A stretch of 64,000 nucleotides of DNA from positions 17,057,484 through 17,121,483 of the forward strand of contig OY855913.1 of assembly GCA_963693305.1 (NCBI GenBank). Reading direction: 5' to 3'. Positions 42,061-53,568 of the stretch are shown in pieces (within the stretch, counting starts at the first letter, position 1; every line of letters starts with the position of its first letter). Below the pieces are notes generated by a model. That model was not told the DNA's origin. It searched no databases and saw only the letters and a list, made by a program, of their open reading frames with translations. This DNA is from Meandrina meandrites. Taxonomy: Eukaryota; Cnidaria; Anthozoa; Scleractinia; Meandrinidae. A program made the position numbers and the translations under genes.

Positions 42061-42165
42061 GATTAATAAGGCGGAAAATGATGAAGGTTTGGAGTTGGAA
42101 AACGCCTCCAACAAGGAAGTACTGTGATCGGATATGGTATGTATGAGCCTAATGATATCTACCAA

Positions 42166-43619
42166 TCACATAGTGGTATTAAACATGTTTTGACTTATTG
42201 TCTGATAATTGCATCAGGCGCCAAGGATTCTAATATAAGAACTGTGGGCAGGATAGTATGACCTTTAAATCAAAGCTGTCAGGTATCTTTTTAGATTAGA
42301 ATACTTGGCAAAATGATTGAAATGTTGTTAGGACGTCCGATAATCGGTCATTCTTTCTGTTTCACTGATGTCTGTTTCTGTGTTGTAGACATTCTATAGT
42401 GGTATCGGTATTTTTTAATTGCAAACTGACGTAAATTTCAGGTTGTATCTTACTTACAGACCAATGATTAAATTACAAAGCAAGTTATTGTTTGTTTATC
42501 AGTGTACGTGCTATTCACTGAAGACGTCCTTCGGGCAAATTTATATCACGAAGGCATTCAGAGAAATACGACGAACCATGAGCTATATGACAAAAGGTGG
42601 ACTCCGCGATCCGTACTTGAAGGCTGACGGAAGTCGGCCCTTAAGCCAGTCCCACGCGCAAAAATTCAGGGGGAGCTCCGTCACCGGAGCCTGTGCTGGG
42701 TAGCTGAGACAATGATCTAACAGCCCTAGGGAGCCCAAGGTCAGGCATTGAATTGGTGGTGAGTTAGAGGGGTGGACAAAGTCAAGTTTCAGTCACTTTC
42801 AACATTGACTTTGCCTCACAAGAATGACGAATGACCTGGTATTATTGTCATGTTTGTCATGTTTTGAGAGCTGAATTCAGCTGCGTGCATTCCTATGACA
42901 ACTAAGCTGTAATCGGGATTGGCCAGGCACTCCAGCAAGCCTACTGGGGCTAACCAGGCTCCTACTGGGGGAGGGAGGGAGGAGGGTTGCTAGTGAATGA
43001 AGGCCTTGCTGTCAGCCGACTTGGTACCTTTTGTTGAAACAGGGCAGATCATGCCAGCATTAAATTACCGGTTCCTCGAAACAGGCTCCTAGCAGGACTA
43101 ACCACCCCAGGATGAAGTGTCCCGCACCCAGAAGGAGCCATTTTGCACTTTCCGCAGGGCCATGTCCTGTCACAGATGCACAGGAATATGCTCTTTTTTC
43201 CTGACAGCCATTTTAACCTCATTTCAAATTATCGTAGACCAGAAGGTGGACGGAAAAGCTATTTAAATGACAGAGAACAACTTTTGGGAGCCAGATTTAA
43301 GTTGAAATGAAACAGCTGATTTCTAATAGTGGTCATAACCCTGATAGTTCAGGTGAAATGCACAGTGTAGCCTAACTGAAAACCAGAATGCCCGCTCATT
43401 GTGACAAGGGCATCACAAACGACAAAATCCATGGCTTAAGTTCGACAGTTAAGCGAAAATTGGAGGTTACACAATATTCCTTTGAGATTATACAGAGCGA
43501 AATAATAAACAAGGCATTTAGTAGCACCTCGGGGAGAAAAGAGAAGAAGAAAAGAAATAAAAGGGAAACAATAAAGCATTTAGTAGCACCTAGGGGGGGT
43601 TGGGGGGAGAGAGAAAAGA
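42166..43619. other. Intergenic sequence upstream of the TRIM gene
   Basis: No gene is recognised. A 17-base direct repeat (AAAGCATTTAGTAGCACC or one base different) occurs near 43,510 and 43,574, with purine-rich sequence between. Confidence 0.4.
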
Positions 43620-44032
43620 AATCAAAGGCCCTTTGGGCTGTCTCGTGTCTCTTTTCAATATTTTTGTGTAATTTGTGATTTCAGTGTTAAAACGTTAAAC
43701 CACAAGGTATAGCCTCGTTTTGGTGCTAAGTTTGTTTTCGTTCTATAATTTTATAAAATGACTGTTCTTTTATAATTCTTTTTTTATGTATTGATGTCTT
43801 GTTTCTTTTGTTTTTGTAAAGTTCTCAGGCTCATGAGTTTCTACCAGGTAGTTTTGTTTCGTCTTAAACTCAACCTGACAGTTGCAATTCGCTAAGGGTG
43901 CAGAGGATTACAAAGAAGGGGCATTCCAAAATAGGAAAAAATAGCTGCCCCCTTTCTTTGTCCGTGGTATATGCTTAAGTGTAAGATCAATGTAAGATAT
44001 TGACTTTGATCAGTAGTAAAGAGTATTCTGGT

Positions 44033-44265
44033 CTCGAATTGTCACTATTCGTTATCGTCGCTATTTAGGACTATTCGTCACTATTTGCAACTATTCGTTA
44101 GTATTTGGAACTATAGTATTTGTCACTTTTCGGTACTATTCGCCACTATTCAACTACTATTCGCTACTAGTTGTCATCATTCACGACTTACGACTCGTAT
44201 CAGGTCGTGTATATTGGACATGGATGACTTATCACATACTATTCGCGACTATTCGCGACTATGTG
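44033..44265. repeat. CTATTCGCNA-type minisatellite
   Basis: Irregular 10-12-base units (CTATTCGTTA, CTATTCGCCA, CTATTCGCGA, CTATTTGGAA) repeat about 15 times. The matching array in the inverted copy is at about 56,560-56,810. Confidence 0.8.
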
Positions 44266-44344
44266 CTGTTCGATTTTTCCAGACATCTATTTAGACCAAG
44301 CCGTCATTCAACACAGGAGAGGGGACTGCTCAGAAGCTTTTTAG

Positions 44345-45495
44345 TCAGAGAAGCGTGTACTCGACATCAGACTGAGGCTGTTTGGTGAAGAACATCGAAA
44401 GACTGCTGACAGCTTCCATAAAGTAGGGGTTACACAACATTCACTGGGCGACTACATCTCCGTTCTTGAGCCCAAGAATCATGCACTTCATATCAGACGG
44501 AAACTGTTTGGTGAAAACCATTCAGAGACTGCCAACAGCTATCTTTCAGTGGGGGTTACACAACATTCACTAGGAGACTACAACTCTGCTCTTGCCTATG
44601 AGAAGTGTTCACGTGATATCATACTGAGACTGTTTGGTAAAAAAACTTCCAACGACCACTTACAGCTACCATTCAGTAGGTGTAACACAAACAACATTAA
44701 CTTGCCGACTATAAACACAGCATGAAAACATGACTTTACTGCGGTGTAAAGCTGAAGTAAAGCTGGCGTAAATTTGGAATTTAATCAGCTTTACGCGACC
44801 TTTACATTTTATAAAGCTGACCTTTAAACCAGCTTTACACTCATGTCTAAAGCTGACTTAAAGATATTGAAACATTTAAGCCACATTTACACCAGGTTTA
44901 CGCACGGTAGCGTAAATGTCAGGTTTAACACCTTTAAGAACCTTTAATTGATGGCGTAAAGTTGGATGACCAGCTTTAAGGAGATTTAAGCCACCTTTAA
45001 TTTTCCGTAAATCTCCATTTTCGTGCTGTGAAATTGTCCGCTCTTAAGTCCAAGAAGCGAGCGCCTTATATCAGATGGAAACTGTTTGGTGAAGGATATT
45101 GATATACTGTCTCTGATATTCAGAGACAGCCGACAGCTACCATTCAGTAGGGGTGTTACACATCATTCACTGGGCGACTACAGCTCTGCTCTGGATCCGA
45201 ATCCAAGCTTGTACTTGATATCAGTCTGAAACTGTTTGGTCAAGAACATTCAGAGATGGCTGAGAGCTATCATTCAGTAAGGGCTACACAACATTCACTG
45301 GGCAACTACATCTCCACTCTGGAGTCCAAGAAGCGCGTGTATGATATTAGAATGAAAGTGTTTGGCAAAGAACACTTACAGACTGCTGACAGCTACCATT
45401 CAAAAGGGGTTACACAACATTCACTGGGAGCCTACATCTCCTGTCTCTAGTCAGACAAGCGTGCATTCGACATCAGAATGAAACTGTTTGGTGAC
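44345..45495 (+). pseudogene. Kinesin-light-chain-type TPR pseudogene
   Basis: Repeated 42-residue TPR units carry SYHSVGVTQHSLGDY and LDIRLKLFGEEH-like blocks, the style found in large coral and sponge TPR/NB-ARC-type proteins. Stops and frameshifts interrupt nearly every unit (for example after ISCL at 45,450). An element inserted at 44,716-45,030 also splits it. The longest open part is 45,256-45,450. A coding gene is not supported. Confidence 0.75.
44716..45030. mobile_element. 315-bp MITE present only in unit A
   Basis: The inverted copy A' lacks this segment (its sequence runs GACTACAAATTG), so the boundaries are exact. Ends CACAGCATGAAAA and CACAGCACGAAAA (complement) form 13-base inverted repeats with one mismatch. 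A 3-base AAA duplication flanks it. The interior repeats CTTTAC/GTAAAG motifs. The CAC start and 3-base duplication fit the CACTA group. Confidence 0.85.
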
Positions 45496-46269
45496 TGAGG
45501 ACACCCAAAAACGGTTACAGCAGTCGTTCAGTATTGTTTCTTATCAGTATTGTTTCTCATTTGTAGCTCATTACCGGGTGAGGATACTGAATCATTACGA
45601 AAGTAAGTATATGAAACATTATTTAAACAGGGTGGGTCATTGCATCTAAAACTTACATCACATTAAAATTTAAGATTAAAAATAGTACTCCTTATTACAA
45701 TGCTAGTACAAAAAGAGGCTAAAATATACTTTACCAAAAAGTTATTATAACAGGAAATGTTTCTCTAGGCTGTAAAAAGCTTGTATGTTATCTACGCTTG
45801 CAACTTTCGCGCCTCTAAAAAGAAAGGTGTTTTTAGAAGATTTACCATTTCCGGGGATGGGGAAAGCAGAGACCGGGGAACATTTTGCTGGGATAATTTT
45901 AAGTCTTCTTTTTTTCATATGCGAGAAATAAAAATGGCGAACATGCGGGAAAACGAAATGATAAAACACTCGGGAAACAAAATGACAAACAAGCGGCAAG
46001 ACAAAATTACAAAACAGGCGGGAAAACAAAATGACAGAACAAAATATTATTTATGATTTTTTACCAAAAAAGAACGTCCTCTCTATTTTTGACGCAAATG
46101 AACGCAACAGGAATTGAGCGTTACTCGAAGCACTCGTCCCCCACCTTCTTGCGCCGACCGTTAAATTGCGCTGTTTTCCATTTCTTTTGTGATTTATTGC
46201 CCGCTTTCTACGATCCAAGAACAATGTCAGAAAATAGAGTACATGTTTCTTGCAACGAAAACGGTGAAA

Positions 46270-47060
46270 ATGGAAATACCGGAATGTTTGTAACGAAATA
46301 GCATTCCCAAGGTAAATTACACCAAGGTAAACTCACCGCGGGAATACGTTACCGGGGTGTTTGCCGTCACAGACTTAATACATTACCAAGGTCATTAATC
46401 TTTCATACTGTTTTCGGCGCGAAATGCGAAAATGGATAATTCGAGGGTGCTTGCTAGCATCATCTCGTTTTTATTATTTATACTGTTTCCACAGTCCTCT
46501 ATTGCTTTGTTATGTCAGTGTTTCAGACACCGAAGAATTAGAAGGCGAAGACTCCGTTTTTATAAATCTCCTTGTTGGATGTTTCTAGGCCTAGAGATTA
46601 AATCGAAATACATATAAAAAATGCACTATAGATCTTCTTTGACTTGTGTTGTATTTAAACGCCAAATTTCCAAAAAAAAGTAGCTTATACTTACAAATCA
46701 GCAAGCCATCCAGCCATGATTCTAAGAAAGACCACGCTTTTGCTGCCTTGAACACACAAAGTTGACCTCCGGAAATCTAAACCATATTTAATTTCCAATT
46801 TCTCTGTTTATTTTATTTGCTTATCTTTGAGGTTTGCCTCGCGATCGGTCATTTTATCTTGGGGTACTTGAAAAACCTACCTATTTACCTCGGTAACTTG
46901 CATGGGCGATTCTTTTGTTCTTTTTGATGTATCCATGGAAATACACCGCGATAAATTTACCTTGGGAAATGTTGGTCACACACGATTTGTGAGTTTTCCG
47001 AGGTAAAGAGCCCATTTACCACGGTAAAAGGACGATGTGTAACCGCAACTGTATAAGTTT
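46270..47060. other. Cluster of TTTACC-x2-GGTAAA palindromes around a short interior
   Basis: Palindromic motifs such as TTTACCTCGGTAA and TTTACCACGGTAA and TACCAAGGT recur at both ends (46,300-46,400; 46,880-47,030). The inverted counterpart is at 53,970-54,720. It may be a foldback element with subterminal transposase sites. No gene is recognised between the clusters. Confidence 0.5.
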
Positions 47061-48274
47061 GACACACTACACTTGACACTAAGCTATTCCGTACTTGAAA
47101 CCCTACACTGCTACACAGATCAAGTAATTTGTTCCAGTCAACTCTTGTCATGTTAATTACATTTTATGCAGTCACGAAAAACCTTTCGGTAACGATTCTC
47201 GCATCGCGACCGCAATCCTCAACTCGAAAAAAATCTCTGAACTTTTCTAAGCGCAATAATCAGGAAAAGAAGAGCTACAATCGAAGCGATCACGCGTTCA
47301 GAATCCATGGCGGATTTCTTGTCACGCGAGGGGAAAAAGAAACATTTGAGCATGAAACGTCGTGACTGTCACACGAAAGGAAAAAGAAACATTTAAGAAA
47401 TGTCTATATTTATTCTCGCGTTTCGTTTACTAACGCAGCTGACTGACTTTATCTCAGTGTGCTAATAAACATTTCTCGATTATCAAAATCTATAATCAGA
47501 GGGCTAGTTTCGTGGTCTGTATGTTTTTTTTTTCACTTCTAAAATAAAAGTTGACTAAGAATCTAACATTTCGCAATGATTGGAAGTAAAATCATAAAAC
47601 GCATGGGTCTATTTGGAAAGGAAGGTTTTTTTTAAATAAAAGTTAATAAAATAGTTAGGCGCCATGTTCACGGCAAAGCCACTGCCCGGCTACTTTTCAC
47701 ATGCGAACAGAAATCAAGTTATCGCCGCGTAGAACACAAAGCAAACTACTCTCCGGCAGTTAGAAAGGACTAATACAAAGTATAAACGAAAGAGATAAAT
47801 TATATTTGACGAGTTTTATTAGATTCGGTAGACAGAAATTTATTTTAAAAGGTGTAAACAACTCAAGGACTAACTGAGACCGCTTGACCTTGTATCGTTT
47901 GTCGAATGCCACGCTACTTTAATACGCACTATCAAAACAATTTCAGGAAATTAAATGTCAATCAAATGCGTTTTCGATGAGGTATCAGAACACGCAAGAC
48001 TTGTACGACACGTACATTTCTTTCTCTAAAAACAAAATTCACACAATCACAAATCACGCATTTTGTTCCTTTGGCGATAAGTTATTAAACAAGTCGACGG
48101 TTTGCAAGAGTAGCAAATCCAGATCAGCCAATGAATGGCGGTCAACATTGTCCATTTCCATCGACAAGCGCCATCTTTTATCGTCCAGCTACTACACTGG
48201 CGAGAAGCACGCCATCGCCTCAGTCTTCAGTTCCAAGTGATGTCGAAGTACTTGCTTCGGCAAACACAAAATCG

Positions 48275-48455
48275 CGTTAAGTCTGCTGACTGGACTGAGG
48301 AAGAAACGCACGAAGTTCTTGAAGCGTGGGCGCCAAAATTTAGTAAGCTGTGGGGAGTTTCACAAAGACAAAAAATCAAACTCTGGAATGATATCTATTC
48401 TTTGTATAAAGAAAGGTGTCCAGAAAGCCAGAGAATGCTACAGCAGGTGAAGTAA
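48275..48455 (+). pseudogene. Harbinger Myb/SANT-like protein, unit A copy
   Basis: Reading DWTEEETHEVLEAWAPKF and onward to KIKLWNDIYSLYKERCPESQ, a Myb/SANT-like domain of the second ORF of PIF/Harbinger elements, which helps the transposase bind DNA. The frame ends at a TAA (48,453-48,455) where copy A' has a Lys codon, so this copy has its own nonsense change. Later fragments continue to about 48,890. Confidence 0.65.
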
Positions 48456-48892
48456 CGGCAGCAGAATCTAGAGTACGAGTTCAAGCAGTTAAAGAAGCGG
48501 TCTCGCTCGACTGGAGAAGCTGAAATTCAGAAAATTACAGAAGGCTTCCCCTATTTCGACATCTTTGTTGAGGTGCCGGTGGTGGAACATCGATCCATCT
48601 AAAACGGCAATCAAATGAGTCACTACCTTTACCTCAGAGCCGAGTGTTAACGAGGCTTCGCAAATCGAAAGTGTAAGTGTTTCTCTCCATGAATCAGAAC
48701 CGCCTGAGAAAAGAAAGGCGAGAAAGTAACGACTCCAGACTGGCAGAGTTCTTTTATTGAAATGTTTGAAAAGAGTATGGAACAGGACAACGCAAGATTT
48801 GAACGAAAATGTTCCGTGACGCCCAGAGCAGGCAAATGGAACAAACAAACGCCATACTTGCTGGCTTAAACGACATTTTTAAAGATTTAGCA

Positions 48893-49085
48893 TCAAAATA
48901 ATTGTCTTTATCTAATCGTTTATTTTCTGTTTTTGGATCGTTGTTATCCGTGCCATAGGTCGCACTTTTCAAAACAAATGTTGTGCAATACTCACGTAGC
49001 AATCACAGTCTTCTTTAGGGTCTCGTTTTTCTGTTCAACCCTTTTCAACGCACTGTTGGACAGCTAAGAATTTGCTCGTTCGCTG
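48893..49085 (-). pseudogene. Harbinger transposase remnant, unit A copy
   Basis: Corresponds to the 3' end of the transposase in A' (VEQKNETLKK region, then YGTDNNDP). About 187 bases of transposase that A' keeps (51,754-51,940) are deleted here near 49,052. Dead. Confidence 0.5.
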
Positions 49086-51063
49086 CAAGTTCATAAAAAA
49101 AACGCCATCTCTTCTGCGTGCATTGCGTGTCGTTTATTTACAGGTAACGTCAACGCTTTATATCATCGTGCGAGTGCACCGAATTAGCTCGAATTTGTTG
49201 CGCTTGATAGACCGATCAGAAGAACCGCACAAGACTGTGAACTAACTACACCAATAAACGTAAAAGAAAAGAAATCAATTTTAGGAACAGTAAAGCGTGC
49301 CTGTATTTCACATAATAAGCCCTTTACAATAAATAGTCCTAACCTGCAGTTTGATAAACCAGCGGGCTGCGACCTCTTTGTTAAGAAACATTATCTGTTC
49401 TTTGATATGAAATTCCGGCGGCCTCACAAAGCAAATGTTGATATGGCGGGAAAAATATTGACATGGCGGGAAAATTCCGCGGCCTCACAAAGCAAACACG
49501 CATGGAATGGTCCATGGAATGCACTTTCTCCCCCTCGCATATTCTCGTGTCGTCATGACAACGGCGCTTGGTGACCTTGCTCGTTATCAAGCAAAAAATT
49601 ATACATGAATGAGAAAGACAACGTGGAACGTGATCGATCGATGACACACGACACACTGATTATCTGGCACGACCACCGTAGGCTCAAATAAGTTTTTAGA
49701 GCGAGCGACGCGGACGGTCTCACAGAGGGCCAACACAAATGGAGCGACTGTTGATGTTTCAAAATTATAAAGGACTGTATGGGAAAACCGAAACGTTCCT
49801 ATTAAGATGAACTGTAGCGAGTAGTATTCACATTTATGTTCAAAATAAACGTAAACTTGCCTCGATCGTTGAGCCTTGTCGTCCTTGTAGCTCAAAACGG
49901 CGAATTTTATGTACAGTAGACAGCATTGCAAAAACCCAGTAAATCGCTAAAATTCGCCGTTTCGATGCCCTCACTCATCTTCATAACTCAATATTAACAA
50001 ACCCTAGTATTCCCACTGTAATCCTTGGGAATTTCAATATCAATCTAAGGCAGGAGACTACAGAACAAAAGGCTCTCAAAAAATGTTTGATAACAGACAG
50101 AGGAAACACACAGTTGATCAACCAGTATACTACTGATTACCGTACACAGATAGATCATATTTACAAATGTACTACAAATTGTACAAGAATTTGCATAATA
50201 CATGCAAAGGTAAATTTTTTAACTGAAAAATTGTGTAACTTAAATATTTCCTGAGTGATGATAGGAAGCTAAAATAACATCCCTTCCTTAAACCCTTCCG
50301 TACAAGGTAGAAATCCAGCCTCCATGCAAAATTCAGGTAAGTTGCTGTTTGTTTTTTTTTTTGTTTGGAAGAGAGCTGGGGGGAGGGATAGAGAGCTAGA
50401 ATAAAAAGCATTACCATAAATAGGTAAGCATTTCTAGTACATTTCTGCACTTTCTTATTTACACTCTAACCTATTACTTTTAATGTGCATATTTGTATGT
50501 AGTTTGGTGGTACTAAGTACTTTTTACCACTATTATGCAAATGACACAAAGTGAGAGTTTTATGGCAACACCAATGCCAATACTGGGTGACTCGAAAAGA
50601 CTGACCCCCGGTCCGTGGACCCCCACTACGGACCGGGTCCATTGACTGCTTACGGACCGGTCCACGGACCACCTCCACGGACCTCCTTTCCGGACCACCC
50701 CCAAATTACACACAAAAACAAAGTGACATGAAAGTGATAATTACCGGTTGTTCCCGGTTGTTAGGATAGACCACTCCTGTCGGCGTCGGCGAATTCGACC
50801 ATTACGCTTCGTAAGTTTAACCAGCTTGATTTAACAGACTTGAGGTCACCCTTGGGCACGAATGCATTACACATTGCCATTTCTTCACTTCAGCAATGTA
50901 GGGAGGACTGTAGTGCCTTGAAAATGACCGACAACTAAGCTCTGACAGCTCTATTTGTGCTTGGGAGTGACTATTCAGCACTCAGTTGATGTTGTGAGAC
51001 TCCTCATTTTTTCCTACATGAAGTATAAATCACACTTAACTTTTTTTTTTCAAGTTAAAAAAA

Positions 51064-51138
51064 GTCGCCAACAGCAGGATTCGAACCCGGGCCGTCGGAT
51101 TACCGCGCGGGAACTCTATCCACTAGGCTACCGACGAC
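51064..51138 (-). tRNA. tRNA-like sequence, degenerate (SINE head or pseudo-tRNA)
   Basis: On the minus strand the 75 bases have an A box (TAGCCTAGTGG) and B box (GGTTCGAATCC), a 7-bp acceptor-like stem with two wobble pairs, and a T7 run directly downstream as a Pol III stop. The T-stem has a mismatch, three extra bases lie before the acceptor, and no anticodon loop with T33 can be aligned. So it is a tRNA-derived sequence, not a working tRNA. Confidence 0.55.
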
Positions 51139-51241
51139 CAGCTGCAAGAAACCGTAGAATTTTGGCTATATATCCTAACCTCAACACAAAGGCTAACCGC
51201 AAGCAAACGAAGCTAACGTAGGCTAACCGGAGTGCTTTTTG

Positions 51242-51278
51242 TCTCGTGTCGTCATGACATTGTCATGACGACACGAGA
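51242..51278. repeat. 18-bp hairpin at the inner end of unit A'
   Basis: TCTCGTGTCGTCATGACA and its complement flank one base. The right arm is the end of unit A'. The left arm is an extra inverted stub not seen at the corresponding end of unit A. Confidence 0.8.
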
Positions 51279-51779
51279 ATATGCGAGGGGGAGAAGGTGC
51301 ATTCCAAGGTGCATTCCATGCGTGTTTGCTTTGTGAGGCCGCGGAATTTTCCCGCCATATCAATATTTTTCCCGCCATGTCAAGATTTGCTTTTTGAGGC
51401 CGCCGGAATTTCATATCAAAGAACAGATAATGTTTCTTTAACAAAGAGGTCGCATCGCGCTGGTTTAACTGTAGGTTAGGAGTATTTATTGTAAAGGGCT
51501 TATTATGTGAGATACAGGCACGCTTTACTGTTCTTAAAATTTATTTCTTTTCTTTTACGTTTATTGCTGTAGTAAGTTCACAGTCTTGTACGGTTCTTCT
51601 GATTCGTCTATCAAGCGCAACAAATTCGGTGCACTCGCACGATGATATAAAGTGTTGACGTTATCTGTAAATAAACGACATGCAATGCACACAGAAGAGA
51701 TGGCGTTTTTTATGAACTTGCAGCGAACGAGCAAATTCTTAGCTGTCCAACAGGCAATCTAAATGGAACAGAAATAAGG

Positions 51780-52105
51780 CCCCTTTTAGCTGGCGACAGT
51801 ACTTAACGAACTGGCTAGTGAAACCCTACCCGGACAGAACACGCCTGACTCAGGAGCAGAGAAAGTTTAACTTAAAGTTCGGTACGCTACGATCTGTAGT
51901 GGAACGAGCATTTGGCATGTTGAAAGCTCGTTGGAGAATTGCGTTGAAAAAGGTTGAACAGAAAAACGAGACCCTAAAGAAGACTGTGTTTGCTACTTGA
52001 GTATTGCACTTGCACAACATTTGTTTTGAATGGGTGACCTATGGCACGGATAACAACGATCCAATAACAGAAAATAAACGATTAGATAAAGACAATTATT
52101 TTGAT
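51780..52105 (+). pseudogene. Harbinger DDE transposase carboxyl fragment, unit A' copy
   Basis: The open piece 51,818-52,000 reads MKPYPDRTRLTQEQRKFNLK and SVVERAFGMLKARWRIALKK, the carboxyl end of the PIF/Harbinger DDE_Tnp_4 transposase; the glutamate in VERAF is the likely third catalytic residue. The amino two thirds are absent. LHNICFEW-like sequence follows with a stop between. It is convergent with the SANT-like gene fragment. Confidence 0.65.
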
Positions 52106-52398
52106 GCTAAATCTTTAAAAATGTCTTTTAAGCCAGCAAGTATGGCGTTTGTTTGTTCCATTTGCCTGCTCTTGGCGTCACGGAACATTTCAGCAGATCG
52201 TTCAAATCTTGCGTTGTCCTGTTCCATACTCTTTTGTTTTCACACATTTCAATAAAAGAACTCCAGGAACTCTGCCAGTCTGGAGTCGTACTTTCTCGCC
52301 TTTCTTTTCTCAGGCAGTTCTGATTCATGGAGAGAAACACTTACACTTTCGATTTGCGAAGCCTCGTTTACACTCGGCTCTGAGGTAAAGGTAGTGAC

Positions 52399-52896
52399 TC
52401 ATTTGATTGCCGTTTTTAAGATGGATCGATGTCCCACCACCGGCACCTCAACAAAGATGTCGAAATAGGGGAAGCCTTCTATAATTTCCTGAATTCCAGC
52501 TTCTCCAGTCGAGCGAGATCGCTGCCTTAACTGCTTGAACCGTACACTAGATTCTGCTGCCGTTTCTTCGCCTGCTGTAGCATTCTCTGGCTCTCTGGAC
52601 ACCTTTCTTTATACAAAGAATAGATATCGTTCCAGAGTTTGATTTTTTGTCTTTGTGAAACTCCCCACAGCTTACTGACCCTTACTGAATTTTGGCGCCT
52701 ACGCTTCAAGAAGTTCGTGCGTTTCTTCCTCAGTCCAGTCAGCAGACTTAACGCGAGGTTTTTTCGTTTTTGTGTTTGCCGTAGCAAGTACTTCGACATC
52801 ACTTGCAACTGAAGACTGAGGCGATGGCGTGCTTAGAACTCGCCAGTAGTTGTAGCTGGACGATAAAATGTGGCGCTTGTCAATGGAAATGGCCAA
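52399..52896 (-). pseudogene. Harbinger Myb/SANT-like protein, unit A' copy
   Basis: Minus-strand frames hold VKSADWTEEETHELLEA (52,699-52,896), then KLWGVSQRQKIKLWNDIYSL (52,527-52,808), and FKQLRQRSRSTGEAGIQEI (52,399-52,602). They are the same protein as in unit A, in three frames because of small indels. Confidence 0.6.
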
Positions 52897-53340
52897 TGTT
52901 GACCGCCATTCATTGGCTGATCTGGATTTGCTATTCTTTCAAACCGTCGATTTAATAAGTTATCGCTAAAGGAACAAAATGCGTGATTTGTGATTGTGTG
53001 AATTTTCTTTTTACAGAAAGCTCGAAAGAAATGAGCGTGCCGTACAAGTTTTGCGTGTTCTGATACCTCATCGAAAACGCATTTGATTGACATCCAATTT
53101 CCTGAAGTTGTTTTGATAGTGCGCAAGTGGCGTAGCATCCGACAAACGATACAAGGTCAAACGGTCTCAGTTGTTTACACCTTTTAAAAGAAATTTCTGT
53201 CTACCGAATCTAATAGAACTCGCCAAATACAATTTATCCCTTTCGTTTATACTTTGTATTAGTCCTTTCTAACTGCCGGGGAGTAGTTTGCTTTGTGTTC
53301 TACGCGGCGATAACTTGATTTCTGTTCGCGTGTGAAAAGT

Positions 53341-53568
53341 GAGGGTCTCCCAGGGGGGGGGGGGGGGGGGTCCTTGTTCCCTTGTTCCCTTCCAATATTG
53401 CCCTATGTTCCCATGTTCCCACACATTTTATATCATATATCAGAATTTTTTCGTATTGTAATTTTTCGAATTTTGTTCCCTTGTTCCCAAAAATTGGCTA
53501 ATGTTCCTTTGTTCCCTTCGATATTTTGCCAATGTTCCCTTGTTCCCCAAAACCCCTGGGAGACCCTC
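53341..53568. mobile_element. 228-bp MITE present only in unit A'
   Basis: Ends GAGGGTCTCCCAGGGG and its complement with AAAAGT on both sides (53,335-53,340; 53,569-53,574). Unit A has one uninterrupted AAAAGT at the same point, so the empty site is visible. The interior is a TTCCCTTGTTCCC minisatellite with a poly-G tract. The duplication may be 4-6 bases because of ambiguous ends. Confidence 0.85.

Larger units (their letters stand above)
43620..49561 (+). repeat. Unit A: 5.9-kb block with TPR and Harbinger remnants
   Basis: This block is inverted at 51,260-57,238 (unit A'). Similarity is continuous apart from private insertions and deletions in either copy. In order it holds a CTATTCGCNA minisatellite, TPR pseudogene, a segment rich in TTTACC-x2-GGTAA palindromes and a decayed PIF/Harbinger element. 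No target duplication is visible at its ends, unlike the composite transposon that surrounds A'. Confidence 0.85.

Noticed and set aside
45256..45450. Possible functional TPR protein gene
   Set aside because: Open for only 64 residues, with stops and frameshifts in flanking repeats in both copies.
51064..51138. Functional tRNA gene
   Set aside because: The anticodon arm cannot be aligned, the T-stem is imperfect and three extra bases precede the acceptor stem.
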